Positions 17,024-26,229 of a stretch of DNA of 64,000 nucleotides are shown piece after piece (positions within the stretch are counted from its first letter, which is position 1; every line of letters begins with the position of its first letter). The DNA lies in the NCBI GenBank assembly GCA_910583985.1, contig CAJTYA010000011.1, forward strand, positions 1 to 64,000, read 5' to 3'. Origin of the DNA: an uncultured Alistipes sp. (GTDB taxonomy: Bacteria > Bacteroidota > Bacteroidia > Bacteroidales > Rikenellaceae). The notes under the pieces were generated by a model. That model did not search any database and was not told the DNA's origin. It saw only the letters and a program-made list of their open reading frames with translations. The position numbers and the translations under genes are program-made.

Positions 17024-17410
17024 TTATAACCTGATTGACTCGGCTATTCGCGTGAACTCCTCGGCCGAAAGCTTGAGCTTTTCCCGATGGAAATCGACAT
17101 CTTTTTCGCTATTGATCGGAATGAGATGGATGTGGGCGTGCGGAACTTCGAGGCCCAGCACAACGACCGCTACCCTTTTGCAGGCTATTTTCTGCTCTAT
17201 TTTGCGGGCGATCCGTTTGGCGAAGACGATCATGCCTTCCAGTGTCCGGTCGTCGAGATCGAAAATATAATCGGTTTCCTGTTTGGGTACGACCAGCGTA
17301 TGACCCTCGGTCAGCGGGTTGATGTCGAGGAAGGCATAATAACGGTCGTCCTCGGCTACCTTGTAGCTGGGGATTTCTCCTCGAATGATTTTCGTGAAAA
17401 CAGTGGACAT
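17024..17410 (-). CDS. HIT family nucleotide-binding protein
   Basis: A 128-residue member of the histidine triad superfamily (HINT-like), typically a nucleoside phosphoramidase or nucleotide hydrolase. The catalytic triad motif HAHIHL is near residue 98. The N-terminal FTKIIRGEIPSYKVAEDD segment and LTEGHTLVVPK are standard. The Ser or Thr seen in many HINT active sites just before the triad is replaced by the LGLEVPHAHIH context usual in Bacteroidota. It follows the phosphohexomutase gene after 66 bases. A GC-rich hairpin lies between them. Confidence 0.93.
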   Translation of the reverse strand: MSTVFTKIIRGEIPSYKVAEDDRYYAFLDINPLTEGHTLVVPKQETDYIFDLDDRTLEGMIVFAKRIARKIEQKIACKRVAVVVLGLEVPHAHIHLIPINSEKDVDFHREKLKLSAEEFTRIAESIRL

Positions 17411-17440
17411 GGTTCGATGTTCGGATGGATGATCGCTCCA

Positions 17441-17464
17441 GGGGCGCCTTCTTCTCGGCGCCCC
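17441..17464 (-). terminator. GC-rich hairpin between the phosphohexomutase and HIT genes
   Basis: GGGGCGCC (17441-17448) pairs with GGCGCCCC (17457-17464) around an 8-base loop. No T-run follows on the minus strand, so it may be a weak terminator or mRNA-processing structure rather than a strong stop. Confidence 0.45.
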
Positions 17465-17476
17465 GGAACGGTTTTG

Positions 17477-19216
17477 TTATATGAGCTGCAATTCGGTTTG
17501 AATGGACGTTATTTTTTCGTCGAGCGCCTTACTGACCTCCTCGAATTTACCCTTGTCGTCTATTTCGGCTCTGACCCCGAAATAGAACTTGATTTTGGGC
17601 TCCGTGCCCGACGGACGCACCGATACGACGGTCGAATCGGCCGTCAGGAATTGCAGTACGTTGGAACGTTCCATGTCGATGGGCGTTTTCCGGCCCGTCG
17701 CCGTGTCGGTGGCCTCTCCGTTGAGATAGTCTTTGATCGTGACGACCGGAGAGCCGGCCAGACTGCGCGGCGGTTCGTTCCGGTAGCGGCTCATCATGCG
17801 GGCGATCTCTTCCTGTCCTTCCTTGCCTTTGCGGACGACCGAGACGAGCGATTCGCGGAAAAATCCGTATTGCACGTAAATGTCCTTGAGCAGTTCGTAG
17901 AGCGTCGTTCCCTGCGCCTTGGCCCACGCGGCAGCCTCGGCGGCCAGCGAGCAGGCGCTCACGGCATCCTTGTCCCGGACGAAATCCTCGGCGAGAAATC
18001 CGAAGCTCTCCTCCCCGCCTCCGATGTACCGCATCTTGCCTTCGAGGTTGCGGATCACGGTAGCGATGTATTTGAAGCCCGTCAGGCAGTCGAAATGGGC
18101 CACGCCGAACGAATCCGCGATGCGCTCGATGAGTTCCGTAGTGACGATGGTCTTCACGATGTATTCCTTGCCGTGCAGCCGGCCCAGTTCGCTCCACCGC
18201 CGGACGATGTAGTAGATGAGCAGCGTACAGGTCTGGTTGCCGTTGAGCAGGACGTATTCCCCGTTTTCGTCGGGCAGCGCCATGCCGATGCGGTCTGCGT
18301 CCGGGTCGGTGGCCAGCACGATGTCCGCCTTTTCGCGTTCGGCCAATTCGATGGCCATCTTCATCGCCGAGCGTTCTTCCGGATTGGGCGATTCCACAGT
18401 CGGGAAGTTGCCGTCCGGTATGTTCTGTTCCCGGACGGTCATCACGTTCGTGAAACCGAACTGGCGCAGGGATTCCGGAACGAGAATGACGCCCGTGCCG
18501 TGAATGGGCGTATAGACGATCTTCAGATCGCAGTGCTGCGCCACGGCTTCGGGCGAAAGCGAGAGGCCGTGCACGGCGTCCAGATAGAGCGCATCGAAGT
18601 GCTCGTCCAGAATTTCGATGCGATCGGCACCGCCGCCCGTGGCGATCTGGTCGGGCGAAGTGATCTTCTGTACTTCGGCAATGATGTTCCGATCGTGCGG
18701 AGCGACGACCTGGGCACCGTCCGCCCAATAGGCTTTGTAGCCGTTGTATTCCTTCGGGTTGTGCGAAGCCGTCACGACGACGCCGCTCTGGCAACGCAGG
18801 TGCCGGATGGCGAAACTCAGTTCGGGCGTGGGACGCAGCGAATCGAACAGATAGACCTTGAATCCGTTGGCGGCGAAGATGTCGGCCGTGCGCTCGGCGA
18901 ACAGGCGGCTGTTGTTGCGGCTGTCGTGGCCGACGGCGACTTTTATGGGTTCGCCGGGGAAGGCCTTTTTGAGGTAGTTGGCCAAACCCTGCGTGGCCAT
19001 CCCTACCGTATAGATGTTCATCCGGTTCGTTCCTACGCCCATGATGCCCCGCAGGCCGCCGGTACCGAATTCGAGGTCCTTGTAGAAACTCTCCGTGAGT
19101 TCCTTCATATCGTTATTCATCAGGTACTTGACCTGTTTTTTCGTCGCTTCGTCATAGGAGCCGGACAGCCAGTCCTCGGCTTTTTTCCTGACGATGGAAT
19201 CCAGATTTTCGCTCAT
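17477..19216 (-). CDS. Phosphoglucomutase/phosphomannomutase
   Basis: Alpha-D-phosphohexomutase that interconverts hexose 1- and 6-phosphates, linking glycogen and nucleotide-sugar synthesis to glycolysis. The 579-residue protein has FGTGGLRGIMGVGTNRMN near residue 50, and the phosphoserine loop VVTASHNPKEYNG near 145. A metal-binding DPDADRIG follows near 308 and GGEESFGF near 405. The C-terminal RPSGTEPKIKFY loop binds sugar phosphate. Length and motifs fit the PMM/PGM group common in Bacteroidota; glucose versus mannose preference cannot be decided here. It is divergent from dnaA. Confidence 0.94.
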   Translation of the reverse strand: MSENLDSIVRKKAEDWLSGSYDEATKKQVKYLMNNDMKELTESFYKDLEFGTGGLRGIMGVGTNRMNIYTVGMATQGLANYLKKAFPGEPIKVAVGHDSRNNSRLFAERTADIFAANGFKVYLFDSLRPTPELSFAIRHLRCQSGVVVTASHNPKEYNGYKAYWADGAQVVAPHDRNIIAEVQKITSPDQIATGGGADRIEILDEHFDALYLDAVHGLSLSPEAVAQHCDLKIVYTPIHGTGVILVPESLRQFGFTNVMTVREQNIPDGNFPTVESPNPEERSAMKMAIELAEREKADIVLATDPDADRIGMALPDENGEYVLLNGNQTCTLLIYYIVRRWSELGRLHGKEYIVKTIVTTELIERIADSFGVAHFDCLTGFKYIATVIRNLEGKMRYIGGGEESFGFLAEDFVRDKDAVSACSLAAEAAAWAKAQGTTLYELLKDIYVQYGFFRESLVSVVRKGKEGQEEIARMMSRYRNEPPRSLAGSPVVTIKDYLNGEATDTATGRKTPIDMERSNVLQFLTADSTVVSVRPSGTEPKIKFYFGVRAEIDDKGKFEEVSKALDEKITSIQTELQLI

Positions 19217-19436
19217 GCCGTTATTTGTTTTATTTATACGCTTGCGATGCGGTATCGTGAAAAAATGATAAGCAAAGATAGTGCATTTTTTGGTTACTCT
19301 ATATCAAACGATTGAAAATCGACCGCTCGGAAACCGCGTATTTTTCTATAGCAATATTTGCAAAACAAACAATCGCCCGAAGATATTTTTTTTATAATTT
19401 TATTTACAATTTTGTGTTGCGAAACAGAAGAATAGG
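19217..19436. promoter_or_regulatory. Divergent promoter region of the phosphohexomutase gene and dnaA
   Basis: AT-rich spacer of 220 bases. On the minus strand TATCTTTG (complement of 19273-19280) is a strong -7 for the leftward gene. For dnaA the best candidate is CAATTTTG (19407-19414), one mismatch from consensus. I looked for DnaA boxes of the TTATNCACA type and found none, so I do not call an origin here. Confidence 0.5.
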
Positions 19437-20849
19437 ATGACAGTCAACAACCAGACATACGGAGATGTGTGGCAGAGTTGCTTGAGCCGTATCCGCGAAC
19501 AGACCTCCGCCGAGGAGTTCGCCAAATGGTTCAAGCCGATCGTGCCCTTGGATTTCGACGGAGTGACGCTGAAGCTCAAAGTACCCAACGAGAGTTACGT
19601 GTATCACATCGAGAAACATTTCATTCCGTTGCTCAGGCCGATCATCCACCAGCTCTTCGGACTGAAAACCAAGCTGCGCTATGCCGTCCCGCGCGTGGAA
19701 CAATCCACGGCGGCGGCCGCTTCGGACGCGGACATGACGGCCATCAACACGTTCGTCACGCAGTCCGATACGACGAATATAAAGAATCCTTTCGTCATTC
19801 CCGGCATCCGCAAGCTGATCATCGACCCGCAGCTCAACCCCAACTACACGTTCGAGACGTTCGTGGAGGGAGCCTGCAACCGTCTGTGCCGCTCGGCGGG
19901 GCTGGCCGTGGCCGTCGATCCGGGCAAGACGCCGTTCAACCCCCTATATATATACGGCGATTCGGGATTGGGCAAAACGCACATCGCACAGGCCATCGGC
20001 ATGGAGGTCAAGCAGCGCCGGCCGGAACTTCAGGTGCTCTACGTGTCGATGAACAAATTCCAGGCGCAGTTCCAGAACGCAGCCATCAAGGGCGAGCTGA
20101 ACGATTTCATTCATTTCTACCAGATGCTCGACGTGCTCATTATCGACGACATTCAGGAGCTGGCCGGCAAAGACAAGACACAGAACGCATTCTTCAACAT
20201 TTTCAACCACCTGCACCTCTCTGGCAAGCAGTTGATCATGACTTCCGACAAGCCGCCCGTGGAACTCAAGGACATCGAGCAACGCCTGATCACGCGTTTC
20301 AAATGGGGGCTTTCCACGCAGCTCATGCTGCCCGACTACGAGACGAAGGTGAAGATCGTCCGCAACAAGGCCGTCCGGCTCGGCGCCGGCGTGTCCGACG
20401 AAGTCGTGGGCTTTCTGGCGGAGAACATCAACGCCAACGTGCGCGAGATCGAAGGGGCGCTTTCGTCGCTGGTGGCCAATGCGTCGTTCCTGGGAAAGAA
20501 AATATCCGTCGCGCTGGCCAAGGAGATTCTGAAAGTGTACGTGCAGTTCAACCAGAAAGAGATAACGATCGATCACATCAAGAACGTGGTCTGCGAACAC
20601 ATGGGACTCGACGCCGGCACGTTCAACTCGCCCAAGCGGACCCGCGAAATCGCACAGGCCCGACAGATCGCCATGTACCTCAGCAAGCAGCACACGAAGG
20701 CTCCGCTGACCTCCATCGGAGCGGCCATCGGAGGCAAGAACCACGCGACGGTGCTCCATGCCTGCAAGGCGATTTCCAATCTGATGGAAACCGACAAGCT
20801 GTTCCGCCATCAGGTCGAGGAAATCGAAAAGAAGGTGTTGGCCCGGTAG
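19437..20849 (+). CDS. dnaA: Chromosomal replication initiator protein DnaA
   Basis: AAA+ ATPase that opens the replication origin. The 470-residue protein has domain I in about residues 1-90 (VWQSCLSRIREQTSAEEF), then a short linker. The AAA+ core carries Walker A YGDSGLGKTHIAQ near residue 170 and Walker B VLIIDDIQELAGKD near 235. Domain IV carries the DNA-binding signature GGKNHATVLHA near residue 435. An AGG-containing purine tract precedes the ATG. It is followed by bcp after a 180-base gap containing a new promoter. The usual dnaN neighbour is absent, as in many Bacteroidota. Confidence 0.97.
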   Translation: MTVNNQTYGDVWQSCLSRIREQTSAEEFAKWFKPIVPLDFDGVTLKLKVPNESYVYHIEKHFIPLLRPIIHQLFGLKTKLRYAVPRVEQSTAAAASDADMTAINTFVTQSDTTNIKNPFVIPGIRKLIIDPQLNPNYTFETFVEGACNRLCRSAGLAVAVDPGKTPFNPLYIYGDSGLGKTHIAQAIGMEVKQRRPELQVLYVSMNKFQAQFQNAAIKGELNDFIHFYQMLDVLIIDDIQELAGKDKTQNAFFNIFNHLHLSGKQLIMTSDKPPVELKDIEQRLITRFKWGLSTQLMLPDYETKVKIVRNKAVRLGAGVSDEVVGFLAENINANVREIEGALSSLVANASFLGKKISVALAKEILKVYVQFNQKEITIDHIKNVVCEHMGLDAGTFNSPKRTREIAQARQIAMYLSKQHTKAPLTSIGAAIGGKNHATVLHACKAISNLMETDKLFRHQVEEIEKKVLAR

Positions 20850-20960
20850 CCCCCCGCAGGGCATCCGTCCGAAGAAACGGACAACGCGCGAATCTTACCC
20901 GAAAGTTTTTCTGGCGTCATATTTGACCGGAAAAACTTTTCAGATTTTAGGGAATAATCG

Positions 20961-20968
20961 TATCTTTA
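20961..20968 (+). promoter_or_regulatory. -7 element of bcp
   Basis: TATCTTTA at 20961-20968, one mismatch from TAnnTTTG, with T-rich DNA upstream. Transcription would start near 20975, directly in front of the hairpin at 20979-21002. Confidence 0.45.
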
Positions 20969-20978
20969 CTTCCCCTTT

Positions 20979-21002
20979 GCAACGGGGCAAACGCCCCGTT
21001 GC
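20979..21002 (+). promoter_or_regulatory. Hairpin at the predicted 5' end of the bcp transcript
   Basis: A perfect 10-base stem GCAACGGGGC / GCCCCGTTGC with loop AAAC. No T-run follows, so it is not a dnaA terminator of the usual kind. It lies between the predicted start site and the bcp ATG at 21032, where it could stabilise the mRNA. Confidence 0.55.
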
Positions 21003-21031
21003 CGAGGGACGGATTTCACGATAGAACGACG

Positions 21032-21502
21032 ATGGAAAAACTGAAGGCAGGAGACACCGCTCCCCTCTTCGAAGGGACGGACCAGAACGGCGAGAGCCGG
21101 AAGCTGACCGATTATGCCGGTCGCAAGCTCATTCTCTATTTCTATCCCAAGGACAACACGCCCGGCTGTACGGCCGAGGCTTGCAGTCTGAGGGACGGCC
21201 GGGACCGCTTGCGCGAGATGGGATTCGAAATCGTGGGCGTGAGTCCCGACAGCGAAAAATCGCACCGCAATTTCATCGAGAAGAAATCGCTCAATTTCAC
21301 GCTCCTCGCCGATACGGACAAAAAGATCGCCGAAGCCTACGGAGTCTGGGGCGAAAAGAAATTCATGGGCAGAACTTTCATGGGAATCCTCCGAACGACG
21401 TTCGTCATCGACGAGGGAGGCAAGATCGAGCGGATTTTCGACAAGGTGCGCACGAAGGACCATTTCGAACAGATCGTGGAAGCCTACGCAAAGAACGAAT
21501 AA
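21032..21502 (+). CDS. bcp: Thiol peroxidase of the BCP/peroxiredoxin Q type
   Basis: Cytoplasmic peroxiredoxin that reduces hydroperoxides with thioredoxin. The 156-residue protein has the active-site motif DNTPGCTAEACSLRD near residue 42; the peroxidatic Cys and a resolving Cys five residues later mark the atypical 2-Cys BCP form. The start MEKLKAGDTAP was preferred over an upstream in-frame ATG at 20999, which lies inside the hairpin. It precedes recA by 34 bases, so oxidative-defence and recombination genes may share a transcript. Confidence 0.95.
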   Translation: MEKLKAGDTAPLFEGTDQNGESRKLTDYAGRKLILYFYPKDNTPGCTAEACSLRDGRDRLREMGFEIVGVSPDSEKSHRNFIEKKSLNFTLLADTDKKIAEAYGVWGEKKFMGRTFMGILRTTFVIDEGGKIERIFDKVRTKDHFEQIVEAYAKNE

Positions 21503-21536
21503 TCGTATAAACCAGACTACAAAAATACCACGGAAT

Positions 21537-22550
21537 ATGGCAGAAAAAGAGAAACCTCAGGTGAATCCCGATAAGCTCAAGGTACTGAGCGCCGTGATGG
21601 ACAAGATCGAAAAGGATTTCGGCAAGGGGGCCATCATGAAGATGAGCAGCCGCCACGTCGACGAAGTCCCGGTCATTCCGTCCGGGTCGGTGACCATCGA
21701 CCACGCGCTGGGAATCGGCGGCTACCCGAAAGGCCGTGTGATCGAAATCTTCGGTCCCGAATCTTCGGGTAAGACCACGCTGGCCATCCACGCGATCGCC
21801 GAGGCGCAGAAAGCCGGAGGCATCGCCGCCTTCATCGACGCGGAACATGCCTTCGACAGCACCTATGCCCAGAAGTTGGGCGTAGACATCGACGAATTGC
21901 TGATTTCCCAGCCCGACAACGGCGAGCAGGCGCTCGAAATCGCAGATCACCTGATCCGTTCGAGCGCCATCGACATCGTCGTGATCGACTCGGTGGCGGC
22001 CCTGACGCCCAAGGCCGAAATCGAGGGCGAAATGGGCGAAGCCAAAATGGGTCTTCAGGCCCGGCTCATGTCTCAGGCGTTGCGCAAGCTGACGGCGAGC
22101 ATCAGCAAGACGGGGACGGTGTGCATCTTCATCAACCAGTTGCGCGACAAGATCGGCGTGGTGTACGGCAACCCCGAAACCACGACGGGCGGTAATGCGC
22201 TGAAATTCTACGCCAGCGTCCGCATCGATATCCGCAAGGCGTCGGTCATCAAGGACGGCGAAGAGCAGTTGGGAGCCAGAGCCAAAGTCAAGATCGTCAA
22301 GAACAAGCTCGCGCCTCCGTTCCGCCGGGCCGAGTTCGACATCATGTACGGCGAAGGCATCTCGAAGATCGGCGAGATCCTCGACTTGGGCGTCGATTTC
22401 GGCATCCTCAAGAAGAGCGGCTCGTGGTTCTCCTACGGCGACCGCAAGCTCGGTCAGGGACGCGATGCGGTCAAAGAGTTGTTCCGCAACGACGCAGAAC
22501 TGCTCGAAGAGGTCGAAACGAAAGTACGGCAAGCGCTGGCAGCCGATTAA
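21537..22550 (+). CDS. recA: Recombinase RecA
   Basis: ATP-dependent strand-exchange protein and co-protease of the SOS response. The 337-residue protein has Walker A GPESSGKTTLAIHA near residue 67 and the AFIDAEHAFD segment near 95. The DNA-binding region NQLRDKIGVVYGNPETTTGG is near 200-222. The C-terminal tail is short and less acidic than in E. coli. It lies 34 bases after bcp and 42 bases before the RelA/SpoT gene. No LexA-type box is evident upstream. Confidence 0.98.
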   Translation: MAEKEKPQVNPDKLKVLSAVMDKIEKDFGKGAIMKMSSRHVDEVPVIPSGSVTIDHALGIGGYPKGRVIEIFGPESSGKTTLAIHAIAEAQKAGGIAAFIDAEHAFDSTYAQKLGVDIDELLISQPDNGEQALEIADHLIRSSAIDIVVIDSVAALTPKAEIEGEMGEAKMGLQARLMSQALRKLTASISKTGTVCIFINQLRDKIGVVYGNPETTTGGNALKFYASVRIDIRKASVIKDGEEQLGARAKVKIVKNKLAPPFRRAEFDIMYGEGISKIGEILDLGVDFGILKKSGSWFSYGDRKLGQGRDAVKELFRNDAELLEEVETKVRQALAAD

Positions 22551-22592
22551 GCGGCACCGGACAAGCGGAGGTACGGTTAAAATTCGGAGCTG

Positions 22593-24815
22593 ATGGGATA
22601 TTCTTCCGACGACGAACGCCAGATCGGCGAGGCTTTCGCCAGACTGATGTCGAGTTGTGCGAAAGTCTGTAAGAACGACTACGACAGGGATCTGATCGAG
22701 CGGGCCTTTTTCTTGGCGAAAGAGGCCCACGAGGGGGTGCACCGTCGTTCGGGAGAACCCTACATCCTCCATCCGCTGGCCGTGGCCCGGATCGTCGTGG
22801 ACGAAATCGGGCTGGGCGTCAAGTCTGTCGTGGCGGCCCTGCTGCACGACGTGGTGGAGGATACCGACTACACGGTCGAAGACATCGAAAGCCGTTTCGG
22901 TCCCAAGATCGCATTGATGGTAGACGGACTGACCAAAATGTCCGGCGTCTTCAAGACCGACGCGTCGGAACAGGCCGAGAATTTCCGCAAGGTGCTGCTC
23001 ACGCTTTCCGACGACGTGCGGGTGATTCTCGTCAAGATCGCCGACCGGCTCCACAACATGCGGACGCTGGGTTCCATGCCGCCGCACAAGCAGATGAAAA
23101 TCACCAGCGAAACGATCTATCTGTTCGCACCGCTGGCCTACCGGCTCGGCCTCTACGCCATCAAGAGCGAACTGGAGGACCTGACGCTCAAATACCGTTT
23201 CCCCGAAGACTACAAACAGATCGAAGCCAAGATCCGCGAGACCGAAGCCGGACGGACCCGTTTCATCGAGAAGTTCAACGCCCCGATCATCGAAAAACTC
23301 CGGGAGAACGGCATCGACTTCGAAATTTCCGGTCGGGTCAAGTCCGTCTATTCGATCTGGTCGAAGATGCAGCGCAAGCACGTCTCGTTCGACGAAATCT
23401 ACGACATATTCGCCATCCGGATCGTTTTCAAGCCCTCTCCGCTGATTCCCGAAAAGTCGCAGTGCTGGCATATCTATTCGCTGGTCACGGACATCTACAA
23501 GCCCAAGCCGGACCGCATCCGCGACTGGGTCAACATCCCGAAGGCCAACGGCTACGAGGCGCTGCACTCGACGGTCATGGGGCCCGACGGCATCTGGGCC
23601 GAAGTGCAGATCCGCTCCGAAAGGATGGAGGAGATCGCCGAGCGGGGCTTCGCAGCCCATTGGAAATACAAGACCGGGGCGCTGTCGAAAGAGGAAGGCG
23701 AGTTCGACCGCTGGATGAAGCAGGTGCGCGAGGCGCTGAACAGCCCGACGGAGGACGCCGTGGAGTTTCTCGACAACTTCAAGCTGAGTCTCTATACGTC
23801 CGAAATCGTCGTCTTCACGCCCAAGGGCGATTCGAGGACGCTGCCGCAGGGCGCCACGGCACTCGATTTCGCCTACGACATCCACTCCAAGATCGGAAAC
23901 AGCGCGATGGGAGCCAAGATCAACCACAAGATCGAGTCCATCTTCGCCCCGGTCGGCAGCGGCGACCAGATCGAGATCATCACCTCCAAGAACGTGACGC
24001 CCAAGCCCGACTGGCTCGAACACGTCATCACGACCAAGGCCAAGCAGTCGATCGTCAACTTCCTCAAAAAGGACAAGCTCAACAACATCGCCAACGGAAT
24101 CGAATTGTTCGAGGCCCGGCTGAAAGACTTCGGCGTGACGCCCAGCGCGCGCGTGTTCCGCAAGGTGCTCCCCGCCTACGAGTGTGCGACGAAGGACGAA
24201 TTTTACAGCAAGCTCGGTGCGGGGATCGTCAAGCTGGACGATCTGGGCAAGGTGCTGCGCGAAAATTCGGCCAATAAGATACTGAAGTTCTGGACGCTCC
24301 AGATTCCCAATCCGTTCCGTTTTCTCGGCGGGGAGGGCAAGAAGGACCGCCATGTGCTGCCCGACGATCCGACGGACCCCGAAGCGCCGCAGTTCGTCAT
24401 CGCCCCATGCTGCAACCCCATTCCGGGCGACGAGGTCGTCGGTTACAAGAATCCGGAGACCCACAAGGTGGACGTGCACAAGAAAAGTTGCAACGAGCTC
24501 ATCAAGCTCGCCGCCCAGCACGGCAACAACCTCACGCCCGTGGCATGGTCGAGCCACAAGGCGATGTCCTACCTCACGGTGATGGAACTCCGCGGCATCG
24601 ACCGCATCGGGATTCTCATGGAACTCTCGCAAGTGATTACCGGCGAACTGAATACCAACATCCGCGAATTGCACATCCAGAGTCACGACGGTATATTCGA
24701 AGGACGCATCAGTCTGTACGTCAAGAACAAGACGGACCTGAAGATGATTATGGAGAAGGTGGGGAAAATCAAAGGGGTCGAAAAAGCGATCCGCGTCGAA
24801 AATACGAAAGAGTAA
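22593..24815 (+). CDS. Bifunctional (p)ppGpp synthetase/hydrolase (RelA/SpoT)
   Basis: Makes and degrades the stringent-response alarmone (p)ppGpp. The 740-residue protein carries an intact HD hydrolase domain (GEPYILHPLAVARI and AALLHDVVEDTDYT, about residues 50-100), so it should hydrolyse. It also has a synthetase domain (GRVKSVYSIWSKM near 250, then PKANGYEALHSTV near 320). A TGS domain follows near 410-470, and a C-terminal ACT domain covers the last 75 residues. It starts 42 bases after recA and is followed after 12 bases by a small membrane-anchored protein gene. Confidence 0.95.
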   Translation: MGYSSDDERQIGEAFARLMSSCAKVCKNDYDRDLIERAFFLAKEAHEGVHRRSGEPYILHPLAVARIVVDEIGLGVKSVVAALLHDVVEDTDYTVEDIESRFGPKIALMVDGLTKMSGVFKTDASEQAENFRKVLLTLSDDVRVILVKIADRLHNMRTLGSMPPHKQMKITSETIYLFAPLAYRLGLYAIKSELEDLTLKYRFPEDYKQIEAKIRETEAGRTRFIEKFNAPIIEKLRENGIDFEISGRVKSVYSIWSKMQRKHVSFDEIYDIFAIRIVFKPSPLIPEKSQCWHIYSLVTDIYKPKPDRIRDWVNIPKANGYEALHSTVMGPDGIWAEVQIRSERMEEIAERGFAAHWKYKTGALSKEEGEFDRWMKQVREALNSPTEDAVEFLDNFKLSLYTSEIVVFTPKGDSRTLPQGATALDFAYDIHSKIGNSAMGAKINHKIESIFAPVGSGDQIEIITSKNVTPKPDWLEHVITTKAKQSIVNFLKKDKLNNIANGIELFEARLKDFGVTPSARVFRKVLPAYECATKDEFYSKLGAGIVKLDDLGKVLRENSANKILKFWTLQIPNPFRFLGGEGKKDRHVLPDDPTDPEAPQFVIAPCCNPIPGDEVVGYKNPETHKVDVHKKSCNELIKLAAQHGNNLTPVAWSSHKAMSYLTVMELRGIDRIGILMELSQVITGELNTNIRELHIQSHDGIFEGRISLYVKNKTDLKMIMEKVGKIKGVEKAIRVENTKE

Positions 24816-24827
24816 AAACGTTCCGTT

Positions 24828-25349
24828 ATGGAGAGTCTGTTGGTCCTTATCTTGTCCGTCGTCGTATCCGGCATTCTGGCGGCCCAGCAAAAAAAGAAGG
24901 CATCGAGAAATATCCCGCATCCCGATGAGCACACCGCTCCGCCCTCCTCGCCTTGGGACGATTTGATGCGCGAGCTTCGGAACGGAACGGAACGCACGGA
25001 GCATTCCTCCCCTGCGGTCGAATCCGCCGAGGAAGAGTTTCTCGAAAACCGGATGCCCCTGCCCGAAGGGCAGCGCGCGCCGTTCGATGGCGGGGCTTCG
25101 GAACGATCCGACGAAGAGCCTGCTCCCTATTTCACCTACGACGACCAGACGCTCGCCGAATGGTCCGCCGCGTCGGAACCGGCTCCCGCTGCACCGCTTT
25201 CGAAACGCGATACGACGACATCCCCCCAAGCCGCTCCATCCGTTCCGGAGCACACGGAGCACAACGAATCCCCGTTTGCGGAAGGTTTCGATCCCCGCAT
25301 GGGCGTGCTCTACGCCGAAATCATGACGCCCAAATTCCGGCAATACTGA
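24828..25349 (+). CDS. Small membrane-anchored protein of unknown function
   Basis: I do not recognise a functional family. The 173-residue product has one N-terminal hydrophobic segment (residues 3-19), then a basic patch QKKKASR. A long low-complexity region rich in Glu, Pro, Ser and Ala follows, and then a short conserved-looking C terminus (FDPRMGVLYAEIMTPKF). This anchor, disordered tether and terminal motif layout recurs in Bacteroidota next to SpoT genes. It lies 12 bases downstream of the RelA/SpoT gene, so co-expression is likely. Confidence 0.75.
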   Translation: MESLLVLILSVVVSGILAAQQKKKASRNIPHPDEHTAPPSSPWDDLMRELRNGTERTEHSSPAVESAEEEFLENRMPLPEGQRAPFDGGASERSDEEPAPYFTYDDQTLAEWSAASEPAPAAPLSKRDTTTSPQAAPSVPEHTEHNESPFAEGFDPRMGVLYAEIMTPKFRQY

Positions 25350-26229
25350 TCCGCCGGGCCGGAAAGATCCGGCCGAGAATCGGTTTCCGTCCCCTTTCCG
25401 GGCTTGTAGCATACCGCACGGCATTCTCCCGTTCCGGCAGTCGATACGACCGCGAAAGGATTTTCCAGACCGATCATTTCCACGGCGATACAGGACGAGG
25501 CTTCCGCACGGCGGGCGAAATTCATCGCATCGTGATAGCGGACCGCTTCCGATACCGCCGACCGAAACCGTACTTTCGCAAAGAAGAAAGACCGGTCTCG
25601 ATCTGTCGCAGACGCACGGCGGACGGGAGACGACAAGCCGACACGGGCACGAAAAAACCGCTTTGCGGCCGTTGCACCGTCCCCGTGAACATCGGTCCGG
25701 ACATGCGCATCGGATCGACGCAGACGCCGGCTTTCTGCGCGTCCTATCCAACCCCACGGGCATCGCCGTGCGCGGGAAGTAAACCGGCCGAATCGCCCAT
25801 GCGGCGAACAGATCAAGAGGGGCAAGAGACACCGTGTCGCTGCGGTTAATGGCATCCGGAAGGCCGCTCCGGACCGCACAGAAAAACTACCGATCGCACA
25901 CAACGCCCCCTTCATCACCATTTCCCCAAGGAAACCATACGACGAAAACCGACGTATCGGCACGGCATTCCGCACCGCTTCCGAACGGGCGGCATCCGCC
26001 GACCGGATCGGTCGGGCATTCCGTACCGGAACGATTTTTCGGGGCAGGAACAGCGAATGACGAAAACCGAGGTCCGCATTCGTCCGCCGGGAACCAAAAT
26101 TAACCACGAGACAGGAGCAAAAGGATAGAAGTATCGAAAGTTTGCCGTATTTTTACGGGTCGGATTTTCCCGACCCGAAGACAAGGGCATCCCGTTTGCA
26201 CCCAGCGCCCCTGTTCACACGATACGACG
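25350..26229. other. Gene-free interval before the zinc-transporter genes
   Basis: Contains a small GGCCGGA hairpin at 25357-25374 without a T-run, and open frames on both strands. A minus-strand frame over about 25310-25600 has plausible codon composition but no match I know, and it runs into the end of the preceding gene. A TATTTTTA at 26149-26156 could be a -7 element for the binding-protein gene. I call no gene here. Confidence 0.4.

Noticed and set aside
19217..19436. Possible replication origin next to dnaA
   Set aside because: The spacer is AT-rich, but I found no TTATNCACA-type DnaA boxes or iterons there or in the AT-rich interval at 16.4-17.0 kb, so only promoters are called.
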